Assembly (NCBI RefSeq): GCF_910592395.1
Contig: NC_088312.1
Location: forward strand, 9,238,001-9,302,000
DNA from: Lineus longissimus
Taxonomy: Eukaryota > Nemertea > Pilidiophora > Heteronemertea > Lineidae
Length of the DNA: 64,000 bases
Direction: 5' to 3'
Shown: in pieces, positions 1 to 11,949 of the stretch
Numbering within the stretch: position 1 is the first letter of the stretch
Layout of the letters: every line of letters starts with the position of its first letter
Made by a program: the position numbers and the translations under genes
Notes under the pieces: generated by a model
The model's database searches: none
What the model was told of the DNA's origin: nothing
What the model saw: the letters and a program-made list of their open reading frames with translations, nothing else

Positions 1-1972
1 GTGACGAACAACTTCTGTCGCCAGTGGGTCCTCTTTGTACTCTGGCATCGCCACCCTCGGGACTTCGTATCTAATTGGTAACGCATATACGACACAGAGA
101 ATGTGTTATGATATATACCCGTACCAAAGGGACGTTTAGAATATGCCCATACAAGTCCGTGGTAAACTTACTCATTGTATACAGTGTAGTCGATGATGAT
201 GTGTACTTCAACGCCAAGACTCCCGAAAGCCCTCTTCGCCCGTGAGGCTGAGAAACAATGGACAGTTGAGGTCAGGTTATTGAAGGAAAACGCATGCAGA
301 AGATGACAATTTATTGTCGCGAGAGTTTTAGCCTAAATATAATTCTATACAACGGAGTACGATAGTGACTTCAGACCTGAGACAGGATGCAACAATGTTA
401 GAAAGTCCATTGCCATCTGGAAGTCTGTCAATCATCAGCTAAGAGTGTTCCTGCTCCTAATGGAATTCTTACCTTTCTCAGCAGAAAGGTCAAATCGTTT
501 AATCAAGTTATGTTTGGACTGGTCAGTCGCTACGTCCCGCTTTGCAGAGTAATGTGCCTCTGGAGCTTCAACGACGTAAGCCTTGTCGTCGTGGAGGAAG
601 GAACCACTCTAAAAAGATGACTTCAGTGATAGGGTAAACGCAAAATAGGCGAAATAACACTACTGTAACTATGCAGATCTATTCTACGGATGAAAGGCTA
701 ATCTAAGTCCACAGTGAGATCGAAAAGGGTAGGTGGCCAAAACTGTATAAATGTCGCAATCTCTAAGTCCAATGGTTTCGATAGCTTAACTTCTTCTTTA
801 GAAGGACGAGATGTACTTTCAAACTCTGTGGAAACTTAGACTCATCTTACCAATGATCTCTTGAAGACTCCTGGTGCCTGTTCCACCGATCTGACCATCA
901 CAACACCCTGGTCGTTGAGGACATCGTAGAAAGCGTCTTCGTCCTGCAGAATAAGAAGTTGAATTAATACTCTCCAATCTTCTAAAGCTCACCTGAAGGA
1001 ACTTGCGTGCATAATGATCAGCTATATCTTCTCATTCTGCGTTCTCAATCATTATGACCAGCTAGATATCGGAACTCCTGATGTATCATCAAGTCACGGG
1101 TGACTAACAAATGAAAAAAAGAAGACCAAATCGATATTTTATCACCGCAGGGTTTTAGACAGTGTTTCGAAATGTGAAAACTTGAAAACACTAATTCTCG
1201 CTGCTGCTCGATAACTTACAGCATCTCTAAGTTGGACCAGTTCAACCCCGTCTTCCTTCTCAACGGACAGCGTAGGAGAGATGCCTCTGCGCAAGCGAAG
1301 CCTGACATCACTGCCTGTCTCATCCTTGAGTAGAAGATTTAGCTCATCTGGATGACGTTTGGTAGTCTCTTTGGTCTCGTCAATAACATCAACGGCACGC
1401 TTGGTGACGATTTCTGGGTCTGATCCGGCTGGAGTGGAGCAAAAGTGAATAAATGTCATCGTGACAGTATTCGATATTCCCACATCTAATGGCACCAAAA
1501 CAGACACGCACCTGCCTAGGCATGTCGCCTTGGTTTTCTTCTGCACTGGCCCATCATGCAGGGCGAAAGAGAAATAAAAGTTCCTGACCCTTAAGAGACC
1601 ACAGTAGAAGTTTCTGTAAACGAATTCTTAGTGGCATAATCAAGGGCAATATTACCCAGCTGTCGGCTGTCCAGTCACCTCCTATTCTACATAAGTAGTT
1701 TCCATCAACAAATTGCACAAAAAAAGGAACAATTCAAAATCTGACTGAATTATCACGCTTTTCCTATGTTGACTTCGATCTGACCCGAGTTAGCTCTTTC
1801 TTGAAGCAATCAATGGTCTGGTTGCAATGGCAGAGAATATTCTTGACTCTTAACTGAAAGACACTCCCTTTGAAAAGCACCTGGTGTCCTCGTGGAGATG
1901 GACACTGAGGACTATCTTACCAACTACTGCGGCGATAAGGACAAGACCGAGGAAGCTTTGGAGGAATTCCAT
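1..1972 (-). CDS. Secreted M12B (reprolysin/ADAM-like) metalloproteinase, 5' part only
   Basis: Exons read on the minus strand: 1921-1972, 1220-1428, 851-943, 473-608, 172-247 and from 55 past the left edge. All junctions are AG/GT and phases match. The start at 1972 opens a hydrophobic signal peptide (MEFLQSFLGLVLIAAVV). A propeptide of about 150 residues follows, with the family-typical segment GSFLHDDKAYVVEAP. Next come a furin-type site RAKR at residues 166-169 and the first strand of a reprolysin catalytic domain (VEVHIIIDYTVYN). The zinc-binding HExxH motif would lie beyond the window. By family knowledge, such enzymes are made as zymogens in the secretory pathway and cut extracellular proteins. 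Whether this is an ADAMTS-like, ADAM or shorter secreted form cannot be told from the 5' part. The exon ending the visible part (1-55) has a weak polypyrimidine tract and is the least certain. Confidence 0.8.
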
Positions 1973-3310
1973 GATGACGGTTCTCCTTGTGTCTGAGCGG
2001 GAGAAAACAATGCGGTTTATATCTAAGATAGATAACGGGCGTGTCATCTTTAGTTTACTTTCCTTCTTTGACGCGATGTCCAGCTGTGTATCCGCTGCAT
2101 TAACCCCTTCATCCATTGTATGATGACTTTGATTGACAGTTGGATTGAACTTGTTAAAGGCCAATGCTCCAGATGATTTGCAATTTCCTGTCATAGAACG
2201 ATATCAAAAGTGCACCAAACAATTTACACAGCACAGAAGACTCCATGCAATTTGCCCCATCCATTTCAAAGGTGTTTGACAACCAGGCTAGCAACTGGCT
2301 TATAAGAGCCAGGCGGCGGGTTCACCAAATTCTGTGATGTAGATCAGGCTATTGCTCTACTTGGGAGGGTTAACATCCATTCATCCTCTTCATATTGAGA
2401 TATATAATCTGTTCTTCACTGACATTTTGACACTGACAATCAATACCTCCAGTTCGGTATCAATTTCTTAAACCAGATTATATATTGACATTAGTGACCA
2501 GTTTATGGATTCGAAGGGTTTGACTACATTATCAACATTTGTTTCACCAGGCAGATTTCTCAAGATTTAATTAAACTTGATATGTATTTCAACTAAAACT
2601 TGCATGATAATCAATTCAAACATTGATGTATGTTTTTATGTCTATATGATTTATCAACATAAACTTGGCGATCGACATGAATATGCCGGCTACACCTGCA
2701 TGGTTACAGTCCAGAATGGGGGTTGAAGTGACATTTACAAGCTAGTAATGCGGAGAATGTCTCCAGCTGAACCATGGGGTCGGCCCGGGTCTGCGTGCGA
2801 GGCATGTTCTGGAATCCTTCTGAGGTCAATACTTTGTCCATAACCACTACAACCTATACATTCTTAGATTTGTAGAGAAATATTATTTTATATCTATTTA
2901 GTATGTATTACACGTGACAGCAACAATATGATGACAAATTAATAATGAAATTATTAGTGTTATTATCAACATTATTAAAACTATTCTATACAATGTAGTG
3001 CTTAACGTTGAAATAAACTGCTAAGCGCTGTCAAATAAGTAAACATGCGTATATTCAATAAAGTCTAATACACAAGATGATTTAAAGATTTCGGAATAAC
3101 ATGTAAAAGTACCTTGGTAAAAGACTCAAAATATATTTCATAAAAATTATTTTTCAGTGAGATTCCAAAGCTTGCCATGGTCATTTTGTTCTCACAGTAT
3201 TAAACTGGCAGCTGATTCCACAGCATCTGTCCCGTTACAGCAAATGCAGAGGAGCCGATAAACCTTTGTTCCAGGGAGTGATTGAATTCTTGGCGACAGT
3301 CATACATAGA
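1973..3310. other. Intergenic: metalloproteinase promoter side and KY 3' flank
   Basis: No coding exon was found. The first few hundred bases lie upstream of the metalloproteinase start and should hold its promoter. The rest is AT-rich (especially 2880-3140) and lies downstream of the KY stop codon at 3311, so part of it is probably KY 3' UTR. I saw no clear AATAAA on the KY strand close to the stop. Confidence 0.5.
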
Positions 3311-6300
3311 TTATTGATATTCTAACAGCATTCCTATCAATTTCTTTGTCGGGCTGCTGCGTTCCCAAATTTGGAAACTAAAGATTCCCCTGAAGGGAAG
3401 GTTAATAGCATAGGTCAAGGCGACGATACCATCAGCCACCCCTTCCACTGCCGGCCGCACATCCTCTCTCCCTCTATCTCGATATGTCAAGATAGCAAAT
3501 GATTTAAGTTCCGCCGGGGCAAAGAACTTTAAGCTGTGCCGTAACTTCGATGTTTTTATGTAATATTTCATGTCCTTGTCCGCGGCTGTCAGCCCGAGTC
3601 CTGCAGCTCTTGGGAGGGGCCCGATCAAATCATGTACAACTGGGAACAATTCGCCATGAAATGTCCCATGATTTTCTATCATATAAAATGCGAGGTTATT
3701 TGCGCTGGTCCCCTCTTGTTTCTTGCATATTCCAAGGGTGAAGTTGCCTGGATGCGGTAGTTTTAACATGGCCGTCATGATGCCTTTTTCGAGGACGCCA
3801 CAAACGCGGCGCTCCCGGATGTCGTGCCCAGCGTGATCATAGAGGACCATAAACAGAGGAAGGTTAGAAGGTATCTGAAAAGTTAGGTGACATGTTCCAT
3901 CGTTGTTAGCTTTTTTGATCGAGGAATTCCCGTTTAGATCAACCATACCAAGCTCATGGAACGCAGGCTCGGGGCCATTATATCTGTAATGTTTCGGAAA
4001 AGCTGGGAGACGACTTGGCAACGGCGAGATGCAGTTGATGAAAAAGTTTCCTAACATCGCTAGCCTGGTATTATCCGTCTGTTGTAAATTAGCGAAAACA
4101 AAAAGGGCATATTCGCCCTTGTCATACATTCTGATGTGGCAGACGATTCGGTCCGCGTTCTTTTCAGAATAACATTGGTCATCAAGCTCTAAATTATTGT
4201 CCAAACAACGCAGACGACATTTCAGTGAAATGGGGTCAGAACTTGGCAGAGTGATAGAAATCTTCTCCTCGCCGGCTTTAGACTGAACCATCGGACTCTT
4301 ATCATCTAGTTTGAAACCTAGCTTTAGAGCATCCGCCTCGATCCCTAGACGCTCACAGAAATCAGAATGGAACGGCCGGGCAACGGTTTGTGATGAGCCG
4401 ACAATGTTGTAGGAAACAATGAAAAAGCCTTTTTCAGTGAGGTTGTCGTCTGCTTCTAGTAATCGTCCAAGAACTTTCAGAATAAACGTGTTGCCTCTCT
4501 CTGGTATCCTGACGCGAATTTTATACATCTCCCCTTCGCGATAGGTCAATGTAAATCCACTGAATTCTGTCCAAGTTTTCCCCTTTAATGTTTCTAATTT
4601 CGTTGAAGTCTTTAGCTGATATTTCGATGTGAACTCGATGTCGATTTCGTTTTTGTCTGTCAGAATCGTCCCTTCTTTATGGGAGAGCAGGACAACTCCG
4701 AGAGTATGAGATGATGTTTTCATGTGTGGTCTTCCCAACCAATCTTTGAAGTTCTTTCGTGGGGACTTCAAAAGCTGAAAAACGGAGGGTTGCAGAATTA
4801 ATGCTGATCTGTTTTTCTGTCTCCATATTGAGACTAGTAACATTAATTGCTTTTTGGCACAATCTGTGGAAAGTCACAATCTGCTGAAGACGTCTTCACT
4901 TGCTTCCACACGGAGGCCGGAGACCACAGTCAAAACAGTGAGACGGCATCAAGCATTTATCACAGCCTGTAGAGGAGACACCACTGACGAAAGAAAATGG
5001 AGTGTGGTACCCTTTTCTTATGGTCATTGCTACCAAAACATGCTGTGTATGTTGACAAATCACAAGCGTTTCAGCATCCCAGTCATTGCATATCATTCTG
5101 TGGAAATCGGAGCTTCTCTGGCCCTCCCCTGCGTACGCTTTTGTCGCCTATATTCTCGCTCACCTGTTTGTTGTGACCACCGTTTCCCATGGGCCAGTGG
5201 TCTTCAAATACCCCCTCAGGGTCAGCAAGGAAGTAACCCTCCTCCCAAAAGGTCTTCCACATTTTTTTGCCTCCTTCCCAACCTGAAAAAAATTGTGTGG
5301 AGTTTCAGGAAGTGAAAATTTAAGGTTATACCATCGTTCAGCAGTGAAAAGTGTGCCCGATTTGCAGCGCAATATTGCAAAGATCAACGATGCAATCAGT
5401 ATTCACCACTTTCCTCAAGCAGCAATTCAAAACCTTTCGACCAATCCGAAGAAACTAAATCTGTTTCACCGCAGCAGCGTGAGAACTTAACCAATCACAG
5501 CACAGTATTGCGTGAGGGTTTTGGGATCAATGGGACTGTGAATGCGCCCGGTTGAATCCACGGGCTTAACCGCCCATCCAGTGGCGCCGCTTCATCTTCT
5601 TCATTGGTGACGTGATCGAATTGATAATTTTCATCACCCTCCACTAGACCAGGAAATAGTGTCTGACCTATATTTACGATCATGCATGGCACGTACAGAA
5701 CCATATACATGTATACCATAATACGTCAGAATATAGGGCCGGGCACTTTTTCCAAGCGGACATTTTCTTCTGCACAGGTACTCACGATAGCTCCCAGCCG
5801 CCCATGTTGGGTCACATAAGAATCTTTCACCGCTGATGTGGACGATGTTCCACACGTGATCCGTCTTAGTCGGCATGCCTCCCGAAATCTGGTATCTTTT
5901 CGTTTCGCCGGCGCGGTATTCCCCACCTTTGGAACAGCCAGAGATATCTTCTAATTGGACGTTAATATGCCTGCACAGTTCTCCGAGCACCCCAGAGAAT
6001 CCAGCACACACTGCCTTTCCGCTTGCCATGCAGTCGTCTGCTCTTTGGCTGGCTCGAATACCTGTTCAGATAGTTTAAAGGAAGACTATAGGCAGGAACC
6101 AGGTAGGTCAGATGATCTAGTTACACGTACTCGCCGATATGGCTCTCTCCTACCCCACAGTAAACGAAATTATTGTATTCGAGGATGCAATATGATATGC
6201 ATAATAAAGACACTCGCCAACAAACTCCTGTCGTATAGGAGGACAGAGGTGCCTTAGAAACTTGATGACATATTTTTTCTGAAGATAACTTGACGTCATG

Positions 6301-7038
6301 CTGGAATATTTAGCTAGAGGACACAAACCTGTCTCGAGCGACTCCACGTCGTATCTCATGTGTGAGGCTACCCATCGGAAGATAGCCCGAAACTTCTCCA
6401 GTTCTGTCTTGCATGGGGCTGTCAGATAGGCGACCAACTCCGCAGGTTTGGTGCGTAGCTTGTCTGGAGCCTGGAGAACAAGGAACATCTCAAGGTAATG
6501 ACGCCAGCGCAAAACGCTTTTGGCAACTCCATATTACAAAATATTAAGCTATGCTTCGGATAACAATATATAGCTATCGTGTGACAAGGAGAGTGGAACT
6601 CACAAGTGAGACCTTGAAAGTTATTATTGCTTTTATGTTTTTTAAAGTAGGCTATTCTGCACTGATTTCTTTACTGTCGGGAAGGTGTTTTTGATATAAA
6701 TAGACAATCAAACATCGATTATCTTGACTTACTGCAATGGCTCTCTGATCAATCGCCTTGAAGATGGATAGGCGAGGAATCAACGCCTTCTTGCCAGACC
6801 AGACCAAGTCATCTTCCGTCACAACTCGAGAATCACGCCGTGTCCGCTTCTGGACTGGTTCCTCCTGACCTTGTTCCGAATTCAATGTCTTCTTGGCCAG
6901 TGGTCTACTATGAGATGCTGGAACCACCCTTATCTGACGACCGCCTGGGTGTCTTCGATTGCGGGAGGTGGAGAGGTGTGTCTTTGTGGCACCAGGGTAT
7001 GGCGCGACTGTCGTCGTCTTGCTTGTAGAACAGCCCAT
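3311..7038 (-). CDS. KY: KY/hillarin-type transglutaminase-like protease, complete, 768 aa
   Basis: Five coding exons on the minus strand: 6733-7038, 6329-6470, 5786-6061, 5164-5282, 3311-4774, 2307 nt in all, with consistent phases. The protein starts MGCSTSK, a typical N-myristoylation/palmitoylation signal, then has a basic, disordered stretch to about residue 75. The segment FKAIDQRAIA-APDKL leads into the transglutaminase-like core. The catalytic triad is intact: Cys168 (KAVCAGF), His218 (TDHVWN) and Asp233 (CDPTWAAG). The KY-specific segment YFLADPEGVFEDHWP follows. A single 1.46-kb last exon then encodes about 490 residues of KY-type beta-sandwich repeats. In the family (vertebrate KY, fly Hillarin) these proteins act at muscle Z-discs or the cytoskeleton and septin cortex. 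Human KY is about 560 aa, so this protein has a longer C-terminal part. The ATG at 7038 lies just inside an acceptor-like gcag, so a 5' non-coding exon is likely. Confidence 0.93.
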
Positions 7039-8775
7039 CTCCTGCGTTAAAAAGCACGTAATTGTATGTATTTCCGTATGTTGTTTGGGAAGACATAAGC
7101 ACATTCGGGAGCTACCCTGTTTGCGTGGCTAGGACTATGTAAATTTAGACAATATGAATTTTGATAGAACTTGATAAATATGACTTGCTGTATTCATTGT
7201 GCATAATATCAAGAATATGATTTCTTGATCAAAGTAATATTTCAATTTATGTCGTTTTTAGCTACTCGTTGATCAAGATTCGCCTGAAATGACGGAGTAA
7301 GAGATTGGCACAGGCTGATCGGCGATCACTTGATCGGGCTATACGACCGGTCCCCGCGGGGCTTTGCCTGACTGTTACGAAGGAGCGGAAATTCTGTCTC
7401 TTACCTGTTTTGTTCCATCAGTATCAGATGATGTGGACCTCTGTCCCTTCCATTTCACAGTCACCCAAGGAAAGAAGTTTAATATTCATTCGATCTTGCG
7501 CTTTGTAATAGTACACTGTACATTATATCCCGTTTAGGCCTTTCCATACAGTCAACGTTAAGTGGAATGGGGTGTTCTGATAAATCCGATAAAGTGTGAC
7601 AAATAATTTAAGTACTAGTGTATACTGGAAGTCTATGTTTTAAATTATTTAACCTATGCATGCACGCATTTACATGACATACATGTATGTATTGATTAGT
7701 GGTGTCTTGACGCCATAAATCACACTTGATTTTGCCCCATTCTGATCTATAAGCACTCTGAACTTCCAGAGGCGTTCGTAGCCTCAACTCACGGTGTAAC
7801 GAAGTTCAGGACGACGTAGCCTATACTGAAGTCCAAAACCTGAAGGTCAAATGATCTAAAAATGTGTTTTGGCGGCGATTTTTCATTTAATTAAAACTTT
7901 GTAATCCAACACTATATTCAGGCTGCAGTTATTCCATTTACGCCGGTGTAACTGTTTTAAATGTCCGCTGGAAAGAGTGTCCTACCCTACTTTAACGTTG
8001 TGGCTTTAGGTCTGTTAGAGACCCGAGATATTCGACCACATTCGACTAAATGCGTCCATAATCAGACTTCCTTGTCCCCGGACAATTTAACCTGCGGACA
8101 GAATTTCCTGTCCTTTCATTTTGTAGGGTGACGGATGGAGGTATAAATCTGTCTAGACTAGGACCTTATTGAAAATGAATAATAATGGAATCCTTTGTCC
8201 CTATGACAATAAGGGCACATCTAAAAAAATTTACACCCGTGTAACATCTGTGGTTGTTCCCCATGTTTCAGTGTTTCCAAACAATAGGCAGCTAGAGAGA
8301 CCATGACTTTTCAATAGGGGGGATACACAGAAATACTCGTCAATCTATTTTTGAGCGTTCCCAAACAATGACGGGAAACACTCAAAAACAGAAACACTCA
8401 AAAACATTACACCGGCCCCAAAACTCGGTGTTTAATCGATCAAAATACTGATATATATCTAACCCTATCACGCGATTGACATTTAAAATCAAAACACAGT
8501 TCGACATGTAATACAATCCAATATTTCAGAAGAGCTATTTAGGACATTGATATATATAATGATTTCATATCACTGCAAGGTTGAATGAGCTATTGTCGGA
8601 CAAGTAATTAGACATATAAGGACGCGCCGAACTCCGACTCGGTTAGGGGGTTCAGCTCGGAGATCGTCCAAGATAAATTAACCTGTGATGTACAACGAGA
8701 GCACCTATTTTGGGCTCTGTCTCACAATAGTTTAGCCCTACTCGGATATCACACTCTTACAACTTCACGGAAGTC
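7039..8775. promoter_or_regulatory. Shared upstream region of head-to-head KY and PhyH-like genes
   Basis: About 1.7 kb separates the KY start (minus) from the dioxygenase start (plus), so the promoters of both genes should lie here. Several AT-rich runs are present, and GT/CA-rich short repeats with GTGTTTC/GAAACAC-type words occur at about 8265-8420. No coding exon, TATA box with a supported position, or known element could be assigned. Confidence 0.45.
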
Positions 8776-11700
8776 ATGACGGATACTCCGACCCCAAGGA
8801 TCGTAAAGCTTGGTCAGCATGAGTGGATGTTCCCATCTGAACAACTCCAGCAGCTTCCGGACAGTTCTCATCTCCTTGGCAACCGAGATGCATTGCTAAA
8901 AGAACTCACTGAAAGGGGGTAAATATATTCTTGGCGTTTGGACATATAGAACTTTCATTGATCGCCCCCCCCCCCTTGCACTCTGTGTAAGAGTGGTTGT
9001 TTCCCCGGCCCGTTGTCGTTTTCTGGTCCGCTCCATCGCTCTAATGATCACGCGGTGAAGGGACCGGAGACGTGGAAAATACGCATCTTAATGTCATGGT
9101 CGTTTGGTCATACTCAAAGACTACTTTTTGCATCCAGGTATCTCTTCATCCGGGGACTCCATGACCGAGACGAGGTCCTCCGCGCTCGACTGGCTGTGAT
9201 CAAACATATCAAAGACACGGGTGCGGGCCGTCTTGAGGATGGCACACCATGGGAGGACGGGGTTCTGGCCCAGAGGTGTGGCAAGGGGTGCATACCCTTC
9301 TTGGAGGTAGGTCGTCGTGGCTTCTTCTACATTTCAAATGGTAAACTAAATTGCTCATACCCTATTGGATAAGTTTGCCAAAATTACTTTTGATTTGATC
9401 AAATTCATTCAATTTTTTAATTGACGCCTCCCCCACACCACCCTTCCCACACACACACACACACCAACACCACCACCCACTTAAATAGGAAGAGTCATCC
9501 TGCGTATAATTTCGTTTTAGAATGCTCTAGGAAGCAATCACTTTGTAGAACATGTGTCTGACAGGGCAATATTTTTCTTTTTTTACTTTCGAGGGGGTAA
9601 AGGAAATAACTCACAATGAAAACGTCCTGAAAGTCATTGAGGGCCAAAGAGGTGAGTGTTCAATGATATACCAGGTGAAAAATGCTTTAGCCATCAGCGC
9701 GATATACACGTATTCGGGGCATCAGAATGTTGTCACAACTCCGAGTGCAGACAAGCACAATCGATAACACCCTCTGAACCGGTCGGACTACTTCGTCTTG
9801 ACATGAAGATGATCAATAAGTTATGTGGGTATTCAGACAGGCAGTTCATGAAAGTAAGATATGAAGTACACCCTTAAGAAAAGGTACCGGTAGTACAAGA
9901 GGTCAACCTAAAACTGGAACAGCTGTCCCGGTGTAACATCTCTATAGTTGTTCTCATGCATATTTTACAGCGTTCCAGTTTTTTGGGACTCTGTTCGGAA
10001 CACCAGTCAGGACGTTTGATTTCAAATGGCTGAGGTGAGTTGGGAAAAGTCTTGACAGAAGATAGGCTAGGCAAGACCTTACCCCTCCGGCCTTGACCAG
10101 CCATGTTTACTCCCTCACAGCACAACATTCCAATTGCGCATTAGCTCCACCCTTGTGTTCGAGCTGACATGACGTTCTCCCAAATCCAATAGTTTTTGTT
10201 AGGTGTTTTCGATCAAATGGGTCCCTGGGCAAGGATGTGAAAATTATGCTACATGAACTCTTCTAAAAGGTGATTTAGTTTAGGTTGTGACATTGTCCTT
10301 GACGACATGCTTAAATTTTGCTTCTTCTGGACTGGCATCCTGGCACCAGTTGTTTTCAATATACTCCGACGTAGGACTATCTCAGGATGCAGGACAGGAT
10401 GCGACCACGGGTCCCTGGCATGGGGACAATTCTCTCATACAAAAATATAACCAGTCCGTTACATTCCAGAGCCATCTACCGGGAAGCGTTCACTGGAGCA
10501 CACGTTGATAACGTATACATGTGCCGCGGGACTGATCAACTCTGCACGATGTGGACACCAATGGGCGATGTGACAACAAATATGGGCACACTCGCCGTAT
10601 GTGAAGGGTCACATAAACTACCAGAGTAGGTCGATACTCGTTAGGTGGTTTTTCGAGAGCACTTCGTCTCATTTCTGAAGTCGCAATTTCAGATCCATAT
10701 AGCACAGCACTTAGCATCAAGGTGGAGGTACACACTCATCAACCTGCTTTCATGTCAACGTTTAGATGAATCAAATAGGGACACCTTAGTGCAACGTCGT
10801 TATTGGTTGTGCCTATATTGAATGACGGATACAGAAGACACCTTGGATACCACCTTATATAGGGGTACCAGATATTATATTGTACAGCACAAAGAAATGT
10901 CTCGTTGATAATCTCATTGATGTCCCGCTGAAAATGTGAATTTGTTTTCAGGTTCAAGCATTTCCAAGAAACATACGGAAACTTCGATGCAGAAAAGGAG
11001 GGTTTATCTGGTAGGCTGTGAACGGTTCTGCTATCCAGTTTACAGTTTACATAGAACTTCTTGAAATAATAGAAAATATCGGCAACCAGCCAAGGGCCTT
11101 TAAAGTGCATACACTGTACTAGGAGGACACAGCAAAGGCACATTCCTGATGCCTCAAGACTGAGGACCGAGTAGTGCTGTCACAAGGTTGCTGGTCCAGG
11201 CATTTGTTATGTTTTCGAAAGACAAGACCACCACAAAGGGTTGTCCCAATTTGTGTGTCCACTTATTCCGTATTCTAGACTTTCAATGTCTTCGAGACAG
11301 TAGGTAAGGTTGTAATTAGAAGACGGTGCTTCAAGATGAAAGTGTCTTTGTCTCTTTTGTTTTTAAAAGGGACAGGCTGGTTCACTGAAGACCCTCAGGA
11401 GATCTGTTCCAGGTTTGGTGGCCAGTGGAAGACCTCGGACTTCATGGCCGGTGATGTGCTCATATTCACAATGAGGACGGTCCACATGTCAAGCACCAAC
11501 ACAACAGACTTACTTAGGATAAGTTGTGACACTAGGTGAGACAATATGGATATAATGTTTTCGAGCGTTCTGTTTCCTCATTGGGGACACCATAAAACAA
11601 GAACGGCATGTTTATCCGTATTCCTATATCGAAAATAGTCGCTTTAGCCGTCTTTTCACAGAGACCAGTGAACATAAAAAAACGTCAGACTTACCTGTAA

Positions 11701-11949
11701 TTAATTTAGTTTCTTAAGTTTTCTGATGCTAATACCCAAATGTTATCGAGGAACCATTGTATACTTTCAAAATTCTAATCGAGGTTGCCACATCTTTTCA
11801 GATGGCAGCCAGCCCATCTTCCCATTGATGTCCGTTACATCGGAGACACTAATATTGACAAGATTACGTTTGGATTACAATACTCTGGAGGAGACGAAGA
11901 CAAACACCACGTTACTATGGAGGAGATGAAGAAAAGTTGGGGATTCTAG
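8776..11949 (+). CDS. Phytanoyl-CoA dioxygenase (PhyH) family Fe(II)/2-oxoglutarate oxygenase, 320 aa
   Basis: Eight exons: 8776-8918, 9138-9306, 9594-9651, 9971-10034, 10470-10625, 10952-11010, 11370-11535, 11802-11949. They sum to 963 nt including the TAG stop, and all phases agree. PhyH landmarks appear in order: YLFIRGLHDRDEVL near residue 49, RTFDFKWLR near 137-145, the iron-binding H-x-D in GAHVDNVYM (His156, Asp158), a GTLAVCEGSHK segment, the second iron histidine His255 (TVHMS), and the 2-oxoglutarate-binding arginine, probably Arg266 (LLRIS). All catalytic residues are present, so an active oxygenase is expected. The family hydroxylates diverse small molecules, and the substrate cannot be inferred. 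The protein resembles the short single-domain PhyH proteins common in marine invertebrates and bacteria more than peroxisomal PHYH. I see no clear PTS1 (the C-terminus is SWGF), so a cytosolic location is more likely. Confidence 0.92.

Noticed and set aside
1881-1998. Plus-strand acidic frame (MDTEDYLTNYCGDKDKTEE...) ending at TGA
   Set aside because: It is the exact antisense of the hydrophobic signal-peptide exon on the minus strand. The minus-strand reading joins in phase to five further exons with good splice sites; the plus-strand reading joins to nothing.
2280-2370. tRNA-like or SINE-like segment (GGCGGGTTCACC)
   Set aside because: The B-box resemblance is partial and no acceptor, D or anticodon stems could be formed.
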